From: CAYVQF01 sp964454015
GTDB lineage: Bacteria; Myxococcota_A; Bradymonadia; UBA4248
Direction: 5' to 3'
Assembly: GCA_964454015.1 (NCBI GenBank)
Contig: CAYVQF010000017.1
Coordinates: 21,187-85,186, forward strand
Length of the DNA: 64,000 nt
This document shows positions 1 through 9,132 of this stretch, one piece after another. Under the pieces are notes generated by a model. The model was given only the letters and a program-made list of their open reading frames with translations. It ran no database searches and was not told where the DNA came from. Each line of letters opens with the position of its first letter. Position 1 is the stretch's first letter. The position numbers and the translations under genes are program-made.

Positions 1-2
1 TC

Positions 3-1709
3 TACTGCCAAGATCACCTTGACCTGGATGACTTGAACGGCGCCGCCCTCGACCTGCTCCACGCCGCGGCGTTGGGCGAGCCCAACACCGTCGCCGCTTT
101 AGCCGACTTGGGTTGCTTGCGCCCCGTCGACGCGCGCAGTGGCGCCGGCCTGGCCGCCTCCGTCCTGCGCGCCGCCCTCAGCCCGCTGGCCTCGCAGCGC
201 CTGGAACGGCTGCAAGCCCTGGGGCTGCTCTACGCCGACACGGACAGCGCAGCCGAGCAAAGCCACGCGCTCCCGGCGCCCCTCATCCGGGCCCTCAATG
301 GCAGCGGCCACACGGATCTGCGCCTGGCCCTCGGCCCCGGCATCAGCCGCGCCCCCCAGGTCGACACCCGCGGTCTGCGCCGCTTCGCCGCGACCTTGTG
401 GCCCCACGTCATGGTCGAACGCGACACGGGCTACCTCCTCGCCGGCGCCTCGAGCGACGAAGCCATCACCATCACCCAATGGCTCTGGCCCAAACGACAG
501 GTCATCTGCCTCGACGCCGAAGACCCACGCTGCCGCCAGAGCTCTGGCCCCTGGATGGAGGCCCTGGCGGCGTTCCAGCCCAGCGTTTTCCTGCTCAGCG
601 GCCCGGGCCTCACCTTGTCGCAACAGTGGTTGCCCTGGCTCGAGTCCACCCGCCTCGCCTGGACCGTGCATTGCCCAGAATCATCCATCGACCGCATCGC
701 CATCCACTTTCCCGCGGCCACTCAGATCGACCTGGCCCCAGGTGAGCTCGCACTCCTCGAGATGGGCATTCGCTTCGGACAGCGCCAAGAGCGCGACAGC
801 TTGGATCTCCGCATCGCCTGGTCGCAGCTCCTGCAAGACCTCCCGACCCCCACCCGGCGTGCCCAGATGCTCGCCCGCTGGCAAGATTCCTCACCCCAGG
901 ATCGCCAAGATCTCCAAGAGACGCTGACCGAAGCCGCCGCCGCCAGGATGCAGGGCGAGAGCTTGCGCCGCTTCATTCCTCCCGCGTGCCCTCTGGTCCT
1001 GGATCCACGCACCCAAAGCGAACTCGACGACGTCAGCGACGCCCTCCGCCACTGGGCCACCGTGCGGCGTGGCGATGCACCGCGAGGGAGCCTGCCCGCC
1101 AACATCGTGGTGCTCTTCGAAGGGGAACGCAGCGTCGCCATGCGCCGCGCCCTGGGAGGCCTCGCCGAGGCCATGGGGCGCCCCTTCTTCGAAATCGACG
1201 TCACCACCGTCCTGTCGCGCTTCATCGGCGAAGCGGAGAAGAAGCTGGCCGAGATTTTCGACAAGGCCCACGAGAACGGCTGTGGTCTCTTCCTCGACGA
1301 GGCCCAAGGCCTGCTCTCCAAGCGCGTCGAGGCCAAGCGCGCCGCCGACCGCTACAGCATGATGCAGATCCACTTCGTCGCCCAGAAGCTCGACGAGTTC
1401 GAGGGCATCTTCGTCCTCGTCGCGTCCTCGGCGAGCGCCCTGGACTCCAACATCGCCCGCCGCGCCCTCTATCGGGTGCACTTTCGCCCCCTCGAGGTGC
1501 CAGAGCGCGCCGCCTTTTGGCGCGCCCTCATCCCGCCGCAGAGCCCCCTGGCGTCGGACATCGACTGGGCCATCCTCGCCGAGGATTTCCCCTTGGATCC
1601 GGATCAGCTCCAGCGAGTGACCCTCCAGGCCGCCGTCGATGCGGCGCGCCAGGAGGCCTCTCTGGGCCATGATCACCTGGTCCACGCGGCGCAACGATTC
1701 CGGGCCTGA
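3..1709 (+). CDS. AAA-family ATPase-like protein with degenerate P-loop (5' end outside window)
   Basis: The frame is open to the left edge of the window, so the gene probably starts upstream; the first internal start is a TTG at 33. Counting from that TTG, the C-terminal part (about 330-558) has the AAA+ fold. It has a clear Walker B (GLFLDEAQ, about 418-425) and a second-region-of-homology-like stretch ending in ARRALYRVHFRPLE. The P-loop is abnormal: where GPPGTGKT is expected the sequence reads EGERSVAMRR (about 363-372), with no Gly-Lys-Thr. The first 330 residues are not recognised. AAA proteins use ATP to remodel partner proteins; this one may bind nucleotide weakly or be a pseudo-ATPase, which is inference. 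It ends two bases before the convergent phosphatase gene. Confidence 0.8.
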   Translation, partial: YCQDHLDLDDLNGAALDLLHAAALGEPNTVAALADLGCLRPVDARSGAGLAASVLRAALSPLASQRLERLQALGLLYADTDSAAEQSHALPAPLIRALNGSGHTDLRLALGPGISRAPQVDTRGLRRFAATLWPHVMVERDTGYLLAGASSDEAITITQWLWPKRQVICLDAEDPRCRQSSGPWMEALAAFQPSVFLLSGPGLTLSQQWLPWLESTRLAWTVHCPESSIDRIAIHFPAATQIDLAPGELALLEMGIRFGQRQERDSLDLRIAWSQLLQDLPTPTRRAQMLARWQDSSPQDRQDLQETLTEAAAARMQGESLRRFIPPACPLVLDPRTQSELDDVSDALRHWATVRRGDAPRGSLPANIVVLFEGERSVAMRRALGGLAEAMGRPFFEIDVTTVLSRFIGEAEKKLAEIFDKAHENGCGLFLDEAQGLLSKRVEAKRAADRYSMMQIHFVAQKLDEFEGIFVLVASSASALDSNIARRALYRVHFRPLEVPERAAFWRALIPPQSPLASDIDWAILAEDFPLDPDQLQRVTLQAAVDAARQEASLGHDHLVHAAQRFRA

Positions 1710-1711
1710 GC

Positions 1712-2212
1712 TCAGAAGTGCACCACCAGGACCTCGGCGTTGCCCACGAAGCGATCCTCCCCCAAGTGCGCCGTCAAGACGCGAATGGCGCCCCCATGAC
1801 TGAAAATGAGGTGACGTCCGGGGGCCAGACTGTCGATGAACGCCAACAGCCTCTCGCGCACCTTGGGAATGGTCTCGCCACCAGGTGGTGCAAAGTCCTT
1901 GAAGGTCATCAGGCCACGGGCGTGCTCTGGCGACACCCGATCCCAGGGCAGCCCCTCGAGCTCGCCGAAGTGCATCTCCCGCAAGCGTTCGTCTTGGACG
2001 GGCTCCCCAAAGGCCAGGCGCGCCGTCTCGACGGCCCGCTGCAGATCAGAAGACCACACGCCGTCGAAGGAGGCCTCGGCCAAGCGCGGCTGCAAGGCCG
2101 CCGCCTGTTCCCGCCCCTCTGGCGTCAGGGCCACGTCGAGCCACCCCGAAAACACACCCTCTGCGTTGGCCGCCGTCCGTCCGTGTCGGACCAGCCACAG
2201 CTCCTTGTTCAT
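1712..2212 (-). CDS. Histidine phosphatase superfamily protein (phosphoglycerate mutase/CobC-like)
   Basis: This 166-residue cytoplasmic protein belongs to the branch-1 histidine phosphatases. The phospho-acceptor motif LVRHGRT lies at residues 7-13 (His10), an acidic MHFGELEG segment supplies the usual proton donor region, and the second catalytic His is in FSHGG near residue 139. These are family hallmarks. The length matches small members such as alpha-ribazole phosphatase or broad phosphatases, but substrate cannot be told from the sequence and no cobalamin genes are nearby. ATG start. It lies about 40 bp downstream of thymidine kinase on the same strand and may be co-transcribed with it. 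Confidence 0.9.
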   Translation of the reverse strand: MNKELWLVRHGRTAANAEGVFSGWLDVALTPEGREQAAALQPRLAEASFDGVWSSDLQRAVETARLAFGEPVQDERLREMHFGELEGLPWDRVSPEHARGLMTFKDFAPPGGETIPKVRERLLAFIDSLAPGRHLIFSHGGAIRVLTAHLGEDRFVGNAEVLVVHF

Positions 2213-2252
2213 CGCCTATCCTATTTGAGTGGGCGCTGCACCCGCGGTCCCT

Positions 2253-2879
2253 TCAGTTGACCGCCGCCAAATGCCACTGCACGACATTCGCTTCGCTCTC
2301 TTCAGTTGCCACGGCCTGTGACAACTTCTCTTCGAAGCAACTACAGCAGGCAGGTAAATACTTCTCTTCCGTCCCGAGATCGATCTCCGGTCCTCTGCGG
2401 GTCGCGCGTCCATCGACGAACTTCACGTTGAAGACCGCTTTGCGATTGCAAAAAGCGCAGGTGGTCTTCACCTCCTCGATGGCGTCGGCGACCTCGAGCA
2501 GACGCTTGGCGCCCTCGAAGAGCTCCGTGCGGAAATTGGTACGCAAGCCATAACAGATCACCGGCACGTTACACGCGATGGTCACGTGGCGCAGTTGATC
2601 GATGACGCCAACGCTCAGGAACTGGCTCTCGTCGACGAGCACACAGTCGACGTCGCTAAAGACCGCGAGGTCGATCTCGGTGTCACGCTCCACGAGCAGA
2701 TCGGCCTGGCGCTGCAAACCGGCGCGGGAGCGCACCGAGCTTCGGCCGAAGCGATCGTCTAGGGCGGGCTTGACGAGCAAAACGCGCTTGCCCTGCTGCT
2801 CGTAGTTATGGGCCACGGCCAAGAGGTTCATGGTCTTGGCGCTGCCAACGGTCCCATAACGAAAATAGAGTTTGGCCAT
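2253..2879 (-). CDS. tdk: Thymidine kinase (type II, TK1-like)
   Basis: Phosphorylates thymidine to dTMP in the salvage pathway. The start is placed at the ATG that gives MAKLYFRYG, the normal N-terminus of the family, rather than at the longer open frame. The P-loop reads GTVGSAKT (usual form GxMxSGKS/T), so one glycine is replaced by alanine while the Lys is kept. The Walker B-like segment CVLVDESQF carries the catalytic Glu. A zinc ribbon is suggested by TCAFC and the later ACCSC. At 208 residues it has the usual length for bacterial TK1-type enzymes. A histidine phosphatase follows on the same strand. Confidence 0.94.
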   Translation of the reverse strand: MAKLYFRYGTVGSAKTMNLLAVAHNYEQQGKRVLLVKPALDDRFGRSSVRSRAGLQRQADLLVERDTEIDLAVFSDVDCVLVDESQFLSVGVIDQLRHVTIACNVPVICYGLRTNFRTELFEGAKRLLEVADAIEEVKTTCAFCNRKAVFNVKFVDGRATRRGPEIDLGTEEKYLPACCSCFEEKLSQAVATEESEANVVQWHLAAVN

Positions 2880-3157
2880 CTCATCCCTCGCTGGCTGCCG
2901 TCCCCAAGGACGTCTCTGAGGACCGGAAACTAACTCATCGCCAGCGCTGCGCCAACCCCTCTTGGCCCAACGCCCGCCCCCGGCATACAGGGGCGCGCAG
3001 GGGCTAGAAGACGATGACGCCAAGGAAATCGCGCGGCGACTGGCCGAGGCGGCGTCGGCACACGAGCCAGGCGTGGTTGCACCAACCCCTCTCAGATGTT
3101 AGATTTTCACCTAGTGCACAGAAAATGTGCACCCCTCCCGTTTCCCGAGGCCACCCG

Positions 3158-4045
3158 ATGGATCCCTCTGCGTCTCCCTTCACCGTTCTCCCCGCGGACT
3201 TGGGTGTCGAACCCTGCACGCCTTTCGTCCTCATCCTCGATGCCGACGCCAAGGTCACCTATGCCGACCCCGCCGCGCTCCATCACCTCAACGGCGGCGC
3301 CCCCCTGCCACCCGAGGGGACCTTCTTCGATCTCCTCAGTCCCGTGACGGTCCGCCTGGCCAAGGAACACACCCTGAGCAAGGCCGGCCAGGCCGTGGCC
3401 CTCGAGTTGGGCGACGCGCTCCAGCGGCCCCGCAGCCGCTGGATCAGGTGGCGCTTCTTGCCCCACCCCCACATCGAGGGCGGCCACGCCGCGCTGGCCT
3501 TGGGGCTGGCCACGGCGGCCCATCGCCACAACCTCGCTCGCATCGACAACCTGCACCGCGCCCTCGATGCCCTCAGCCGCTGCACTCAGGCGCTGTGTCA
3601 GAACGACGACGAGACGAGCCTCCTCGATCAGGTCTGCGCCGCCATGGTCGAGCAGTGCGGCTACACCATCGCCTGGATCGCCCTGAGCGATCCGGCGACA
3701 GACGCCCTCAGCGCGGCGGCCTATCGCGGCGTGACGGCCGAGCAGATGCAGACCATGCTGCGCCACTGTCGCCACACCGCCCCCTTGGAGGCCCAAGCCC
3801 AGGAGCCGCCACCCGCTTCCGCCGAGGAAGGATGTGAGCGCAACGCCGTCTGTGGCCGCTGCCTCCGCCTCGGCACCGACGCCTGCCTGGCCTTCCCCCT
3901 CATCAGTGATCAAGAGGTGATCGGCATCATGGCCGTGCACGCCCCCGAAGCGGACCACTTCGACACCAACGAGGCGAGCCTGTTGGCCGAGGTCGCCACC
4001 ATTCTCGGCTACGGCATCACAGTGCTGCGCGACAGAGGCAGGTGA
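3158..4045 (+). CDS. PAS-like/GAF domain sensory protein without output domain
   Basis: 295 residues if started at ATG 3158, which has a GAGG about seven bases upstream; an in-frame ATG at 3125 is also possible. Residues about 15-110 look like a PAS domain (FVLILDADAKVTYADPAALH is typical). About 130-290 match a GAF domain (AWIALSDP, then ACLAFPLISDQEVIGIMAVH). The GAF domain contains a Cys-rich insert (CERNAVCGRCLRLGTDAC), so a metal or redox ligand is possible. There is no kinase, cyclase, GGDEF or DNA-binding output, so it would have to work through a partner. No membrane segment is seen. The function is inferred from domains only. Confidence 0.8.
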   Translation: MDPSASPFTVLPADLGVEPCTPFVLILDADAKVTYADPAALHHLNGGAPLPPEGTFFDLLSPVTVRLAKEHTLSKAGQAVALELGDALQRPRSRWIRWRFLPHPHIEGGHAALALGLATAAHRHNLARIDNLHRALDALSRCTQALCQNDDETSLLDQVCAAMVEQCGYTIAWIALSDPATDALSAAAYRGVTAEQMQTMLRHCRHTAPLEAQAQEPPPASAEEGCERNAVCGRCLRLGTDACLAFPLISDQEVIGIMAVHAPEADHFDTNEASLLAEVATILGYGITVLRDRGR

Positions 4046-4163
4046 GACCCAGCCTCACTTGGACCCGCCAACGCCTCGCCCTTCCCGCCAGCGGCGTTCC
4101 GCGTTATGGAGGAGAGAGCTTTCCTGCGCGCTCGGCAAAAGCGCGCATGCCCAGCGAGATACC

Positions 4164-5546
4164 ATGCCAGCCTCCCCTGCCCACCGATTCCTCTTAGCGC
4201 CTGTTTTGCTAACGCTTTTTTCCACGTTAGGCGTCTCTGCGCCTACCCTAGCCCAAGACGAGCCCAACATGCAGCTTCCATTCGAGCGCTACCAGCTCGA
4301 CAACGGCCTCAGTGTCATCTTGCATCGCGATCCCAGCCTCCCCATCGTCGCGGTCAACCTCTGGTTCCGCGTCGGCGCCAAGGACGAAGTCCCTGGCCGC
4401 AGCGGCTTCGCCCATCTCTTCGAGCACCTCATGTTCATGGGCACCGACGCGGTCCCCAACTTCGACATCCTGCTGGAAGACGGCGGCGGTTGGAGCAACG
4501 CCAGCACGTCTGAGGACCGCACCAACTATTACGCCGTAGGCCCGGCGACGCTCATCGACACCCTGCTCTACCTCGACGCCGATCGCCTGGCCAACCTGGG
4601 CCGCTCCATGACGCAGGAGAAGCTCGAGCTCCAGCGCTCGGTGGTGCTCAATGAGCGCCGCCAGTCGTACGAAAACGCGCCCTATGCCAAAGCCTGGCTC
4701 GAAATCCCCCCGGGGATGTACCCGGCCGGGCACCCTTACGCCCACCCGGTCATCGGCTCGGTCGAGGATATCCAGGCCGCCACCCTGGAAGACGTGCGCG
4801 ACTTCTTCGACACCTACTATGCCCCGGCCAACGCGACCCTGGTGGTCGCAGGCGATTTCGATCCCGCCGCCGTCAAGGCGCGCATCGATCAGACCTTTGG
4901 CCTGATCCCCGCTCGGCCCGCACCACCGGCCATCACCGTGGCGCCCGTCTCCCTGCCCACCCAGGCAACGGTCACCCTCTATGACCGGGTGGAGGTGCCC
5001 AAGCTCATCCTCCTGTGGCACTCCCCGAGCTTCTTGGCCCCGGGCGACGCCGAGATGGACGTCACCTCTTCGGTGCTCTCGAAGGGCAAGAGCAGTCGCC
5101 TTTACAAGCGCTTGGTCTATGAGCGCCAGATCGCTTCGTCCGTGGTGGCCATGCAGTCCTCGGGCCTGGCCTCGCTCTTCATCATCGAAGTGACCGCCGA
5201 GCGCGGCAGCGATCTTCAGGCCCTGGAAGCCGCCGTGGACGAGGTCTTGGAAGAACTCATCGCCACGGGCCCCACGACGGACGAGCTCGAGCGGGCCATC
5301 AACGGCATCGAGACCAGCTTCATTCGCCAGCTCCAAGCCGTGGCGCGGCGCGCAGACCTGCTCAACCAGTATGCCTTTTACACCGACACGCCGGACTACC
5401 TGGCCCGCGACATGGCGCGCTACGCTCAGATCGCGCCCACCCAAGTGCACCAGGTCCTGCGCCAGGTCCTCGCAGGTGGATCCCAGAAGCGCATGCGCAT
5501 CGAGATCCTCCCCATGAGCGACGCCCCCGCTGCGCCCACCCCTTGA
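4164..5546 (+). CDS. M16-family zinc metalloprotease, catalytic subunit (secreted)
   Basis: A 460-residue pitrilysin-family peptidase. ATG 4164 is chosen because it gives a clean signal peptide (hydrophobic core VLLTLFSTLGVSAPTLAQ); the longer frame begins with a TTG and lacks one. The inverted zinc motif HLFEH is at residues 84-88, and the family downstream Glu lies in the ELQRSVVLNERRQ stretch. A second M16 C-terminal domain follows. The next gene, 55 bp downstream, encodes a second M16 protein without the zinc motif. That is the usual two-gene arrangement of heterodimeric bacterial M16 proteases acting on periplasmic peptides. Confidence 0.92.
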   Translation: MPASPAHRFLLAPVLLTLFSTLGVSAPTLAQDEPNMQLPFERYQLDNGLSVILHRDPSLPIVAVNLWFRVGAKDEVPGRSGFAHLFEHLMFMGTDAVPNFDILLEDGGGWSNASTSEDRTNYYAVGPATLIDTLLYLDADRLANLGRSMTQEKLELQRSVVLNERRQSYENAPYAKAWLEIPPGMYPAGHPYAHPVIGSVEDIQAATLEDVRDFFDTYYAPANATLVVAGDFDPAAVKARIDQTFGLIPARPAPPAITVAPVSLPTQATVTLYDRVEVPKLILLWHSPSFLAPGDAEMDVTSSVLSKGKSSRLYKRLVYERQIASSVVAMQSSGLASLFIIEVTAERGSDLQALEAAVDEVLEELIATGPTTDELERAINGIETSFIRQLQAVARRADLLNQYAFYTDTPDYLARDMARYAQIAPTQVHQVLRQVLAGGSQKRMRIEILPMSDAPAAPTP

Positions 5547-5601
5547 GCCACGCCGCACGGGCCCACCTGGCCCCACGACGGCCACAACCCAACGACGCGC
5601 C

Positions 5602-7107
5602 ATGCCATCGTCTCTCCCCATTGCATTCCTGGCTTTTGCCCTCGTCGCCTGTGCCAGCGCTGGGACCGCCCCACCGTGTGCCCTCGAGTCGACCCCACCT
5701 CAGCCCATGGAAATCGTCATGCCTCTGCCTTCGCCCGCCACGCCGTCTTCCTACTTGCCACCCAAGGTCACGACCTTCGACCTCAGCAACGGCATCACCG
5801 TCTGGTACCTCCACTCAACACGGGTGCCCCTGACCACCCTGCGCCTCATCACCGATGGCGGCGCCCTCTTTGATGGACCTGACCAAGCAGGCCTCGCCTC
5901 GATGACCGCCAGGATGCTCCTGGAAGGCACCCCCTCGCACAACGCCCTGGAGATCGCCGACGCCTTCGAGCGGCTGGCGGCCTCGGTCTCGCCTTTCGCC
6001 ACCCACGACACCGCCGAGGTCCACCTCCAGGTGCTGAGCCGCAACCTGGACCCGAGCCTCGCCCTGGTGGCCGACCTCGTGCGCAACGCCTCTTTTCCGC
6101 CTGAGGAGCTGGAGCGGGTCCGCAAAATCTGGCTGAGCCGGCTGCAACAACGCGGCAGTGACCCCCACGAGGTGGCGCGTTTGGTCTCGTCCCGCGCCTT
6201 CTTTGGCGACGACTACGCCTACGCCCAACCGCTGGCGGGCTTTGCCCCAACCATTGCGAGCCTCACCGCCGAAGATCTCCACGCCTTCAAGACCACCCAC
6301 TACCGCCCCGAGCACACCCGGCTCGTGATCGTCTCCGACCTGGAGCAGGCGGCGCTGCTGGCGCTGCTGGAGTCACACCTCGGCGATTGGCAACCCGACG
6401 GCGCCGCAGCGCCGCGCACGGCCAAGGCGACCTCGCCCTTGCCGCAGGCGCGACGCGAGCCAGCCCTGGTCCTGGTCCACAAGGCCGAGGCGCCCCAGTC
6501 CCTCATCCGCATCCTCCTGCCGGGGCGCGCCTCGGGTGACCCCGCGCTGGCCGGACTCGACCTGATCAACACGGTCTTCGGCGGCGCCTTCACCAGCCGC
6601 CTGATGCAGAACCTGCGGGAAGACAAAGGCTACACCTACGGCGCCCGCTCCCAGTTCAACAGCGCCCGTCACGACGGCATCTTCGTTGCCTCGGCCGCCG
6701 TCGACACCGAGGCCACGGGGCCTGCGCTGAAGGAGTTCCTCTACGAGTTCGGGCGACTGGCCTCGGGCGACCTGAGCGAGGCCGAGCTTCTGCGCGCCAA
6801 GGCCAGCCGCAGCGCCGAGCTGGCCCAGACCTTCGAGAGTCAGGACGGCGCCTTGGCCACCTACGCCTCCCTGGCCTCGGCGCGCTTGCCAGCCGAGACG
6901 CTCCACGGATGGATCAGCGCCGCCGAGGCCTATGACCTCGAGCAGATCAACGCGCTGTCCCAGGAGATCACCCGCTTGGACCAAGCGGTCATCGTCGTCG
7001 TCGGCGACCTGCATGCCATCGCGCCCCAGCTCGAGGGCCTCGGGCTACCCACGCCGGAGTACCGCGACGCCGAAGGCCAGCCCTGTGCCGCTCCCAGCGC
7101 CCCTTGA
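5602..7107 (+). CDS. M16-family protein, non-catalytic partner subunit (lipoprotein)
   Basis: 501 residues beginning with a lipoprotein signal peptide (FLAFALVAC, lipid Cys at about 17), so it is probably anchored in a membrane facing the periplasm. The M16 fold is evident, but the HxxEH zinc motif is absent. The Arg/Tyr substrate-binding region LREDKGYTYGARS, typical of the partner subunit, is present near residues 337-349. It lies directly downstream of the catalytic M16 gene in the same direction, so the two probably form a mixed dimer in which one gives zinc and the other the R/Y pair. That model is established for other M16B pairs and inferred here. Confidence 0.9.
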   Translation: MPSSLPIAFLAFALVACASAGTAPPCALESTPPQPMEIVMPLPSPATPSSYLPPKVTTFDLSNGITVWYLHSTRVPLTTLRLITDGGALFDGPDQAGLASMTARMLLEGTPSHNALEIADAFERLAASVSPFATHDTAEVHLQVLSRNLDPSLALVADLVRNASFPPEELERVRKIWLSRLQQRGSDPHEVARLVSSRAFFGDDYAYAQPLAGFAPTIASLTAEDLHAFKTTHYRPEHTRLVIVSDLEQAALLALLESHLGDWQPDGAAAPRTAKATSPLPQARREPALVLVHKAEAPQSLIRILLPGRASGDPALAGLDLINTVFGGAFTSRLMQNLREDKGYTYGARSQFNSARHDGIFVASAAVDTEATGPALKEFLYEFGRLASGDLSEAELLRAKASRSAELAQTFESQDGALATYASLASARLPAETLHGWISAAEAYDLEQINALSQEITRLDQAVIVVVGDLHAIAPQLEGLGLPTPEYRDAEGQPCAAPSAP

Positions 7108-7134
7108 GGGCTCACATCGTCGAGTAAGCACCTC

Positions 7135-8745
7135 TTGTCACACTTCAGCCAAGCTTCAGAAGTCCCCATCGACGTCCTCTACGAGGACGACGATCTCATC
7201 GCCCTGGTCAAGCCCACGGGCCTGCCGACCCACGCGCCCCATCCCCGCCGGCTGGGCTTCGTCGAGGTGCTGCAGCAGCGCCTCGGCCACACCCTGGGTG
7301 TCCACCAGCGCCTCGACGCCGGCACCAGCGGGGTCATCCTCTTCTCCAAGAACGCCCCAGGCGCGCTGCATCTGGCGGGCCTCTTCGAGCGCCGGGAGAT
7401 CCACAAGCGCTATCGCGCCCTCAGTATCGGCGCCCTGGCAGAGACGTCGGGCAGCCTCGACACCCCGCTCGCCCCGGACAAGAGCGGGCGCATGCGCCCC
7501 AACCCCCAAGGCCAAGAAGCGCGCACGGATTATCGTCTGGTGCGGCGCGCGGGCCCTTTTCACCTCTACGAGCTCAGCCCCCACACCGGGCGTACCCACC
7601 AGCTCCGCGCGCACCTCGCCGGCCAGGGCTGTCCCATCCTCGGCGATGACCACTACGGCGGCGGCCACGGGACGGGGCGCCTGCTCTTGCACGCCGCCTC
7701 GCTCACCTTCACGGATCGCCAGGGGCAGCTCCGCCAGCTCGAGGCGCCGCCGCCGCCCTTGTTGACGGAAGCGGGGCTGACCCTCGACGCGCTCCTCGCG
7801 GAGATCTTGGCCACCTGGCCCCAGGCGGTGCACCCCGAAGCGGCCCTGCGCCTGGCCGACGCCGCCAGCAGCGGCGTCCCCGAGCTGGGGGTCGACCTCC
7901 TGGCGGGCTATGCCGTGCTGCGCCACTACCTCAACCCTGGGGGAGAGCCTTCGCGCTGGGACCCGTCAAGCCTGAACACCTTTGTCGAGGCGCTCGCGGC
8001 AGCCCGCCAGACCAAGGGCATCTATTGCAAAGCCTTCGTGCCCCACGCGGGACCGACGCCCGCGTCGGTCCTGGCGGCGGGCGTGGTGCACGGCGAGGCG
8101 GCGCCGGAGGCCTTGCCCGTGCGCGAGGGCGCGTGGCGTTTCCTGGTCGCCCTCAACGATGGGGTGGCCACGGGCCTCTACCTCGATCAAGCCGAGAACC
8201 GCCACTGGGTGCAGGAGCACGCCCACGGCGAGGTCTTGAACCTCTTCGCCTATACGTGCACCTTCTCGGTAGCGGCGGCCACGGGCGACGCCACGCGGGT
8301 CACCAGCGTCGATCTCTCGCGCCGGGCCTTGAAGTGGGGCCGGGACAACTTCCTCGCCAACGGCCTCGACCCGGGAGCGCATCGCTTCTTTGCCGAGGAC
8401 GCCTTCGAGCTCCTGGCGCGCTGCCACCGCCGCCAAGAGCGCTTTGGGTCGATCATCTGCGACCCGCCGTCTTTTGCGCGCCACAAGCGCAAGACCTTCG
8501 ACCTCGAGCGCGACCTGCCGCGCCTGATGGAAGCTTGTCTTGGCGCGTTGGCGCCGGGCGGCGCGCTGCTCTTCTCCATCAACCACCGTCAGATCCGCAA
8601 GGCGCGGCTGTTGGCGCTGGCCGAGCGTCAGCTCGCGGCCACAGGCCGCCGCAGCGCTGACCTCGAGGTGGAGGTCACCACGCCCGCCCATGGTCCCCTT
8701 GGCGTGGGGACGGATCTCAAGACCTTGCGCCTCATCCTGGCCTAG
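7135..8745 (+). CDS. Fusion: RluA-family pseudouridine synthase + RlmI-like SAM methyltransferase
   Basis: 536 residues. The frame is closed just upstream by the preceding gene's TGA, and the first usable start is TTG 7135; there is no upstream ATG. Residues about 10-215 are an RluA-type pseudouridine synthase, with catalytic Asp in HQRLDAGTSGVILF and the downstream HTGRTHQLRAHLA motif. Residues about 330-536 are a class I methyltransferase resembling RlmI/RlmK. They have the SAM loop VLNLFAYTCTF, the acidic VDLSRRAL, and motif IV CDPPSF. Both halves have intact key residues, so a bifunctional RNA-modifying enzyme is likely. The linker (about 220-320) is unassigned. Both activities would act on rRNA or tRNA, but the target is unknown. 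Confidence 0.88.
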   Translation: MSHFSQASEVPIDVLYEDDDLIALVKPTGLPTHAPHPRRLGFVEVLQQRLGHTLGVHQRLDAGTSGVILFSKNAPGALHLAGLFERREIHKRYRALSIGALAETSGSLDTPLAPDKSGRMRPNPQGQEARTDYRLVRRAGPFHLYELSPHTGRTHQLRAHLAGQGCPILGDDHYGGGHGTGRLLLHAASLTFTDRQGQLRQLEAPPPPLLTEAGLTLDALLAEILATWPQAVHPEAALRLADAASSGVPELGVDLLAGYAVLRHYLNPGGEPSRWDPSSLNTFVEALAAARQTKGIYCKAFVPHAGPTPASVLAAGVVHGEAAPEALPVREGAWRFLVALNDGVATGLYLDQAENRHWVQEHAHGEVLNLFAYTCTFSVAAATGDATRVTSVDLSRRALKWGRDNFLANGLDPGAHRFFAEDAFELLARCHRRQERFGSIICDPPSFARHKRKTFDLERDLPRLMEACLGALAPGGALLFSINHRQIRKARLLALAERQLAATGRRSADLEVEVTTPAHGPLGVGTDLKTLRLILA

Positions 8746-9132
8746 GAGCCGGGAGGATTCGGACATTGGCGCGTGCTTTGGCAAGCCGTGGCCGAGGACC
8801 TGCGGGATCTCCTCTCGGAGATGCGATTCGTCGCACTCCAAGGCCATGGGAGCTCTTTGGGCGAAGGTGTAGCAAAGAGTGCCCCGTAGGCCCAAAGCTT
8901 CGTGCGATGATCAATGACGAGTTGCAGGCGATCGGGCTGGTACGCCGGCCAGCACCTCGTCAGGCTACTGGACCGCAATTGGGCTGCTCTATTTTTTGAT
9001 GTGCCCTAGAGCAACGGTGTTCTCAGTCTTTACTATCCAAGACCTTTTCGCTATGCTTTTTCGAGAATCATGAAGAAGGGGTTAGGACCCAGGGAGACAC
9101 CACTTTCTCAACCCATCGAGGATGCATTTGAC
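8746..9132. other. Intergenic stretch at left edge of the accessory island
   Basis: No convincing gene. The first 150 bp keep the high GC of the region to the left. From about 8980 the sequence becomes markedly AT-richer, matching the next gene. An in-frame ATG at 9070 could extend the following gene by 21 residues, but that would bury its signal peptide. Confidence 0.5.
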
